DNA of 64,000 nt from an uncultured Muribaculaceae bacterium (GTDB lineage Bacteria; Bacteroidota; Bacteroidia; Bacteroidales; Muribaculaceae): assembly GCA_910579675.1 (NCBI GenBank), contig CAJTUF010000009.1:1-64000 (forward strand), in the 5' to 3' direction. A program made the position numbers and the translations under genes. Below are positions 63,663 to 64,000 of this stretch, piece after piece (position 1 is the first letter of the stretch; every line of letters starts with the position of its first letter). A model generated the notes under the pieces. It searched no databases and was not told where the DNA came from. It saw nothing but the letters and a program-made list of their open reading frames with translations.

Positions 63663-64000
63663 ATGCCCAAGCCCCAGCCGCATATCACAAACCTGAGCGA
63701 GGTGGCGATGCCAGCCATCATCGCCGCCTTTGCCGAAGCCTTCAGCGACTATGCCGTGACATTCGATCCAGCCCAGACCGAGGCCATGCTCACGCGACGG
63801 GGCCTCTGCCCGGAGCTGTCGTTTGCCGCATGGGAAGATGGCCGGATAGTGGCTTTCACCCTCACAGGCACCGGCACCTTCCGCTCCATAGCCACCTGCT
63901 ACGACTGCGCCACCGCCACCATCCCCTCACGGCGCGGACTCGGACTCGGGGGCGCTCTGTTCCGCCATGCCCTGCCCCACCTTGCCGCCAGCGGTGCCCG
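63663..64000 (+). CDS. GNAT family N-acetyltransferase (5' part, runs off the window)
   Basis: The first 112 codons (MPKPQPHITNLSEVAMPAII ...), open at the window edge, 20 bases after the methyltransferase gene. GNAT features: an N-terminal segment with FAEAFSDYAVTF, the beta strand SFAAWEDGRIVAFTLTGTG, and the acetyl-CoA loop SRRGLGLGGALFRHALPHL (R-x-x-G-x-G/A form). Substrate unknown. Confidence 0.85.
   Translation, partial: MPKPQPHITNLSEVAMPAIIAAFAEAFSDYAVTFDPAQTEAMLTRRGLCPELSFAAWEDGRIVAFTLTGTGTFRSIATCYDCATATIPSRRGLGLGGALFRHALPHLAASGA

Overview
The window looks like a chromosome segment of a gut Bacteroidales bacterium, most likely Muribaculaceae. The reasons are: (i) the promoters are of the Bacteroidetes type, TTTG or TTG, about 20 bases, then TAnnTTTG (at least nine good examples, most with exactly 20 bases between the boxes); (ii) no clear Shine-Dalgarno sequences are seen before the start codons; (iii) there are families typical of the phylum, namely a DUF4105 protein, GLPGLI proteins, a GH95 fucosidase, a GH31 enzyme with dockerin-like tail and a long SecA; (iv) core genes are GC-rich. 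The family-level placement is inference.

Layout. 0-9 kb, mostly minus strand: tRNA-Leu(CAG), a Ca/Na antiporter, a secreted GH95 alpha-L-fucosidase, a free-standing HypF/Kae1-like domain, queA, and the acetate genes ackA-pta. 9-13 kb: a 1283-residue secreted GH31 glycosidase with Fn3, F5/8C, dockerin-like and cohesin-like tail domains. 13-18.4 kb: a structured repeat element, a DUF486 membrane protein, then an aromatic amino acid operon (pheA, aminotransferase, DAHP synthase-chorismate mutase, tyrA) whose 300-base leader encodes a Phe/Tyr-rich peptide followed by an intrinsic terminator, i.e. a probable attenuator. 18.4-23.8 kb: priA, ruvX, def, ettA.

24-31 kb is a defence/accessory island with lower GC: an AbiE toxin-antitoxin pair with an operator-like inverted repeat, an OmpA-like porin, a zeta-type kinase with a 59-residue partner gene, and an EcoRI-family restriction-modification pair whose catalytic and recognition residues fall at the EcoRI numbers. 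31-44 kb, minus strand housekeeping run: pepP, DUF4105, a PafA-like phosphatase that has lost its active site, secA, a coiled-coil membrane protein, mgtC, a Kef-type antiporter and guaA. 44.3-47.3 kb is a second AT-rich accessory patch with a decayed DUF1016 nuclease, a Crp-type sensor without its DNA-binding domain, and two tandem GLPGLI proteins. 47.4-58.7 kb: a UvrA2-type ATPase, trmB-mrp-ribE, a MATE exporter, panB and metH, the last two divergent from nearly mirror-image promoters. 58.7-60 kb holds two more copies of the structured repeat found at 13.4 kb. 60-64 kb: galE, yqeY, serS, an RNA methyltransferase and the start of a GNAT acetyltransferase.

The strongest candidates for something undescribed are the Phe/Tyr attenuator (14.17-14.50 kb) and the multi-hairpin repeat family (13.35, 58.77 and 59.30 kb), whose stems change in a compensatory way between copies. 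The EcoRI-like system is a known family in an unexpected host and is accompanied by a striking scarcity of GAATTC in the window.
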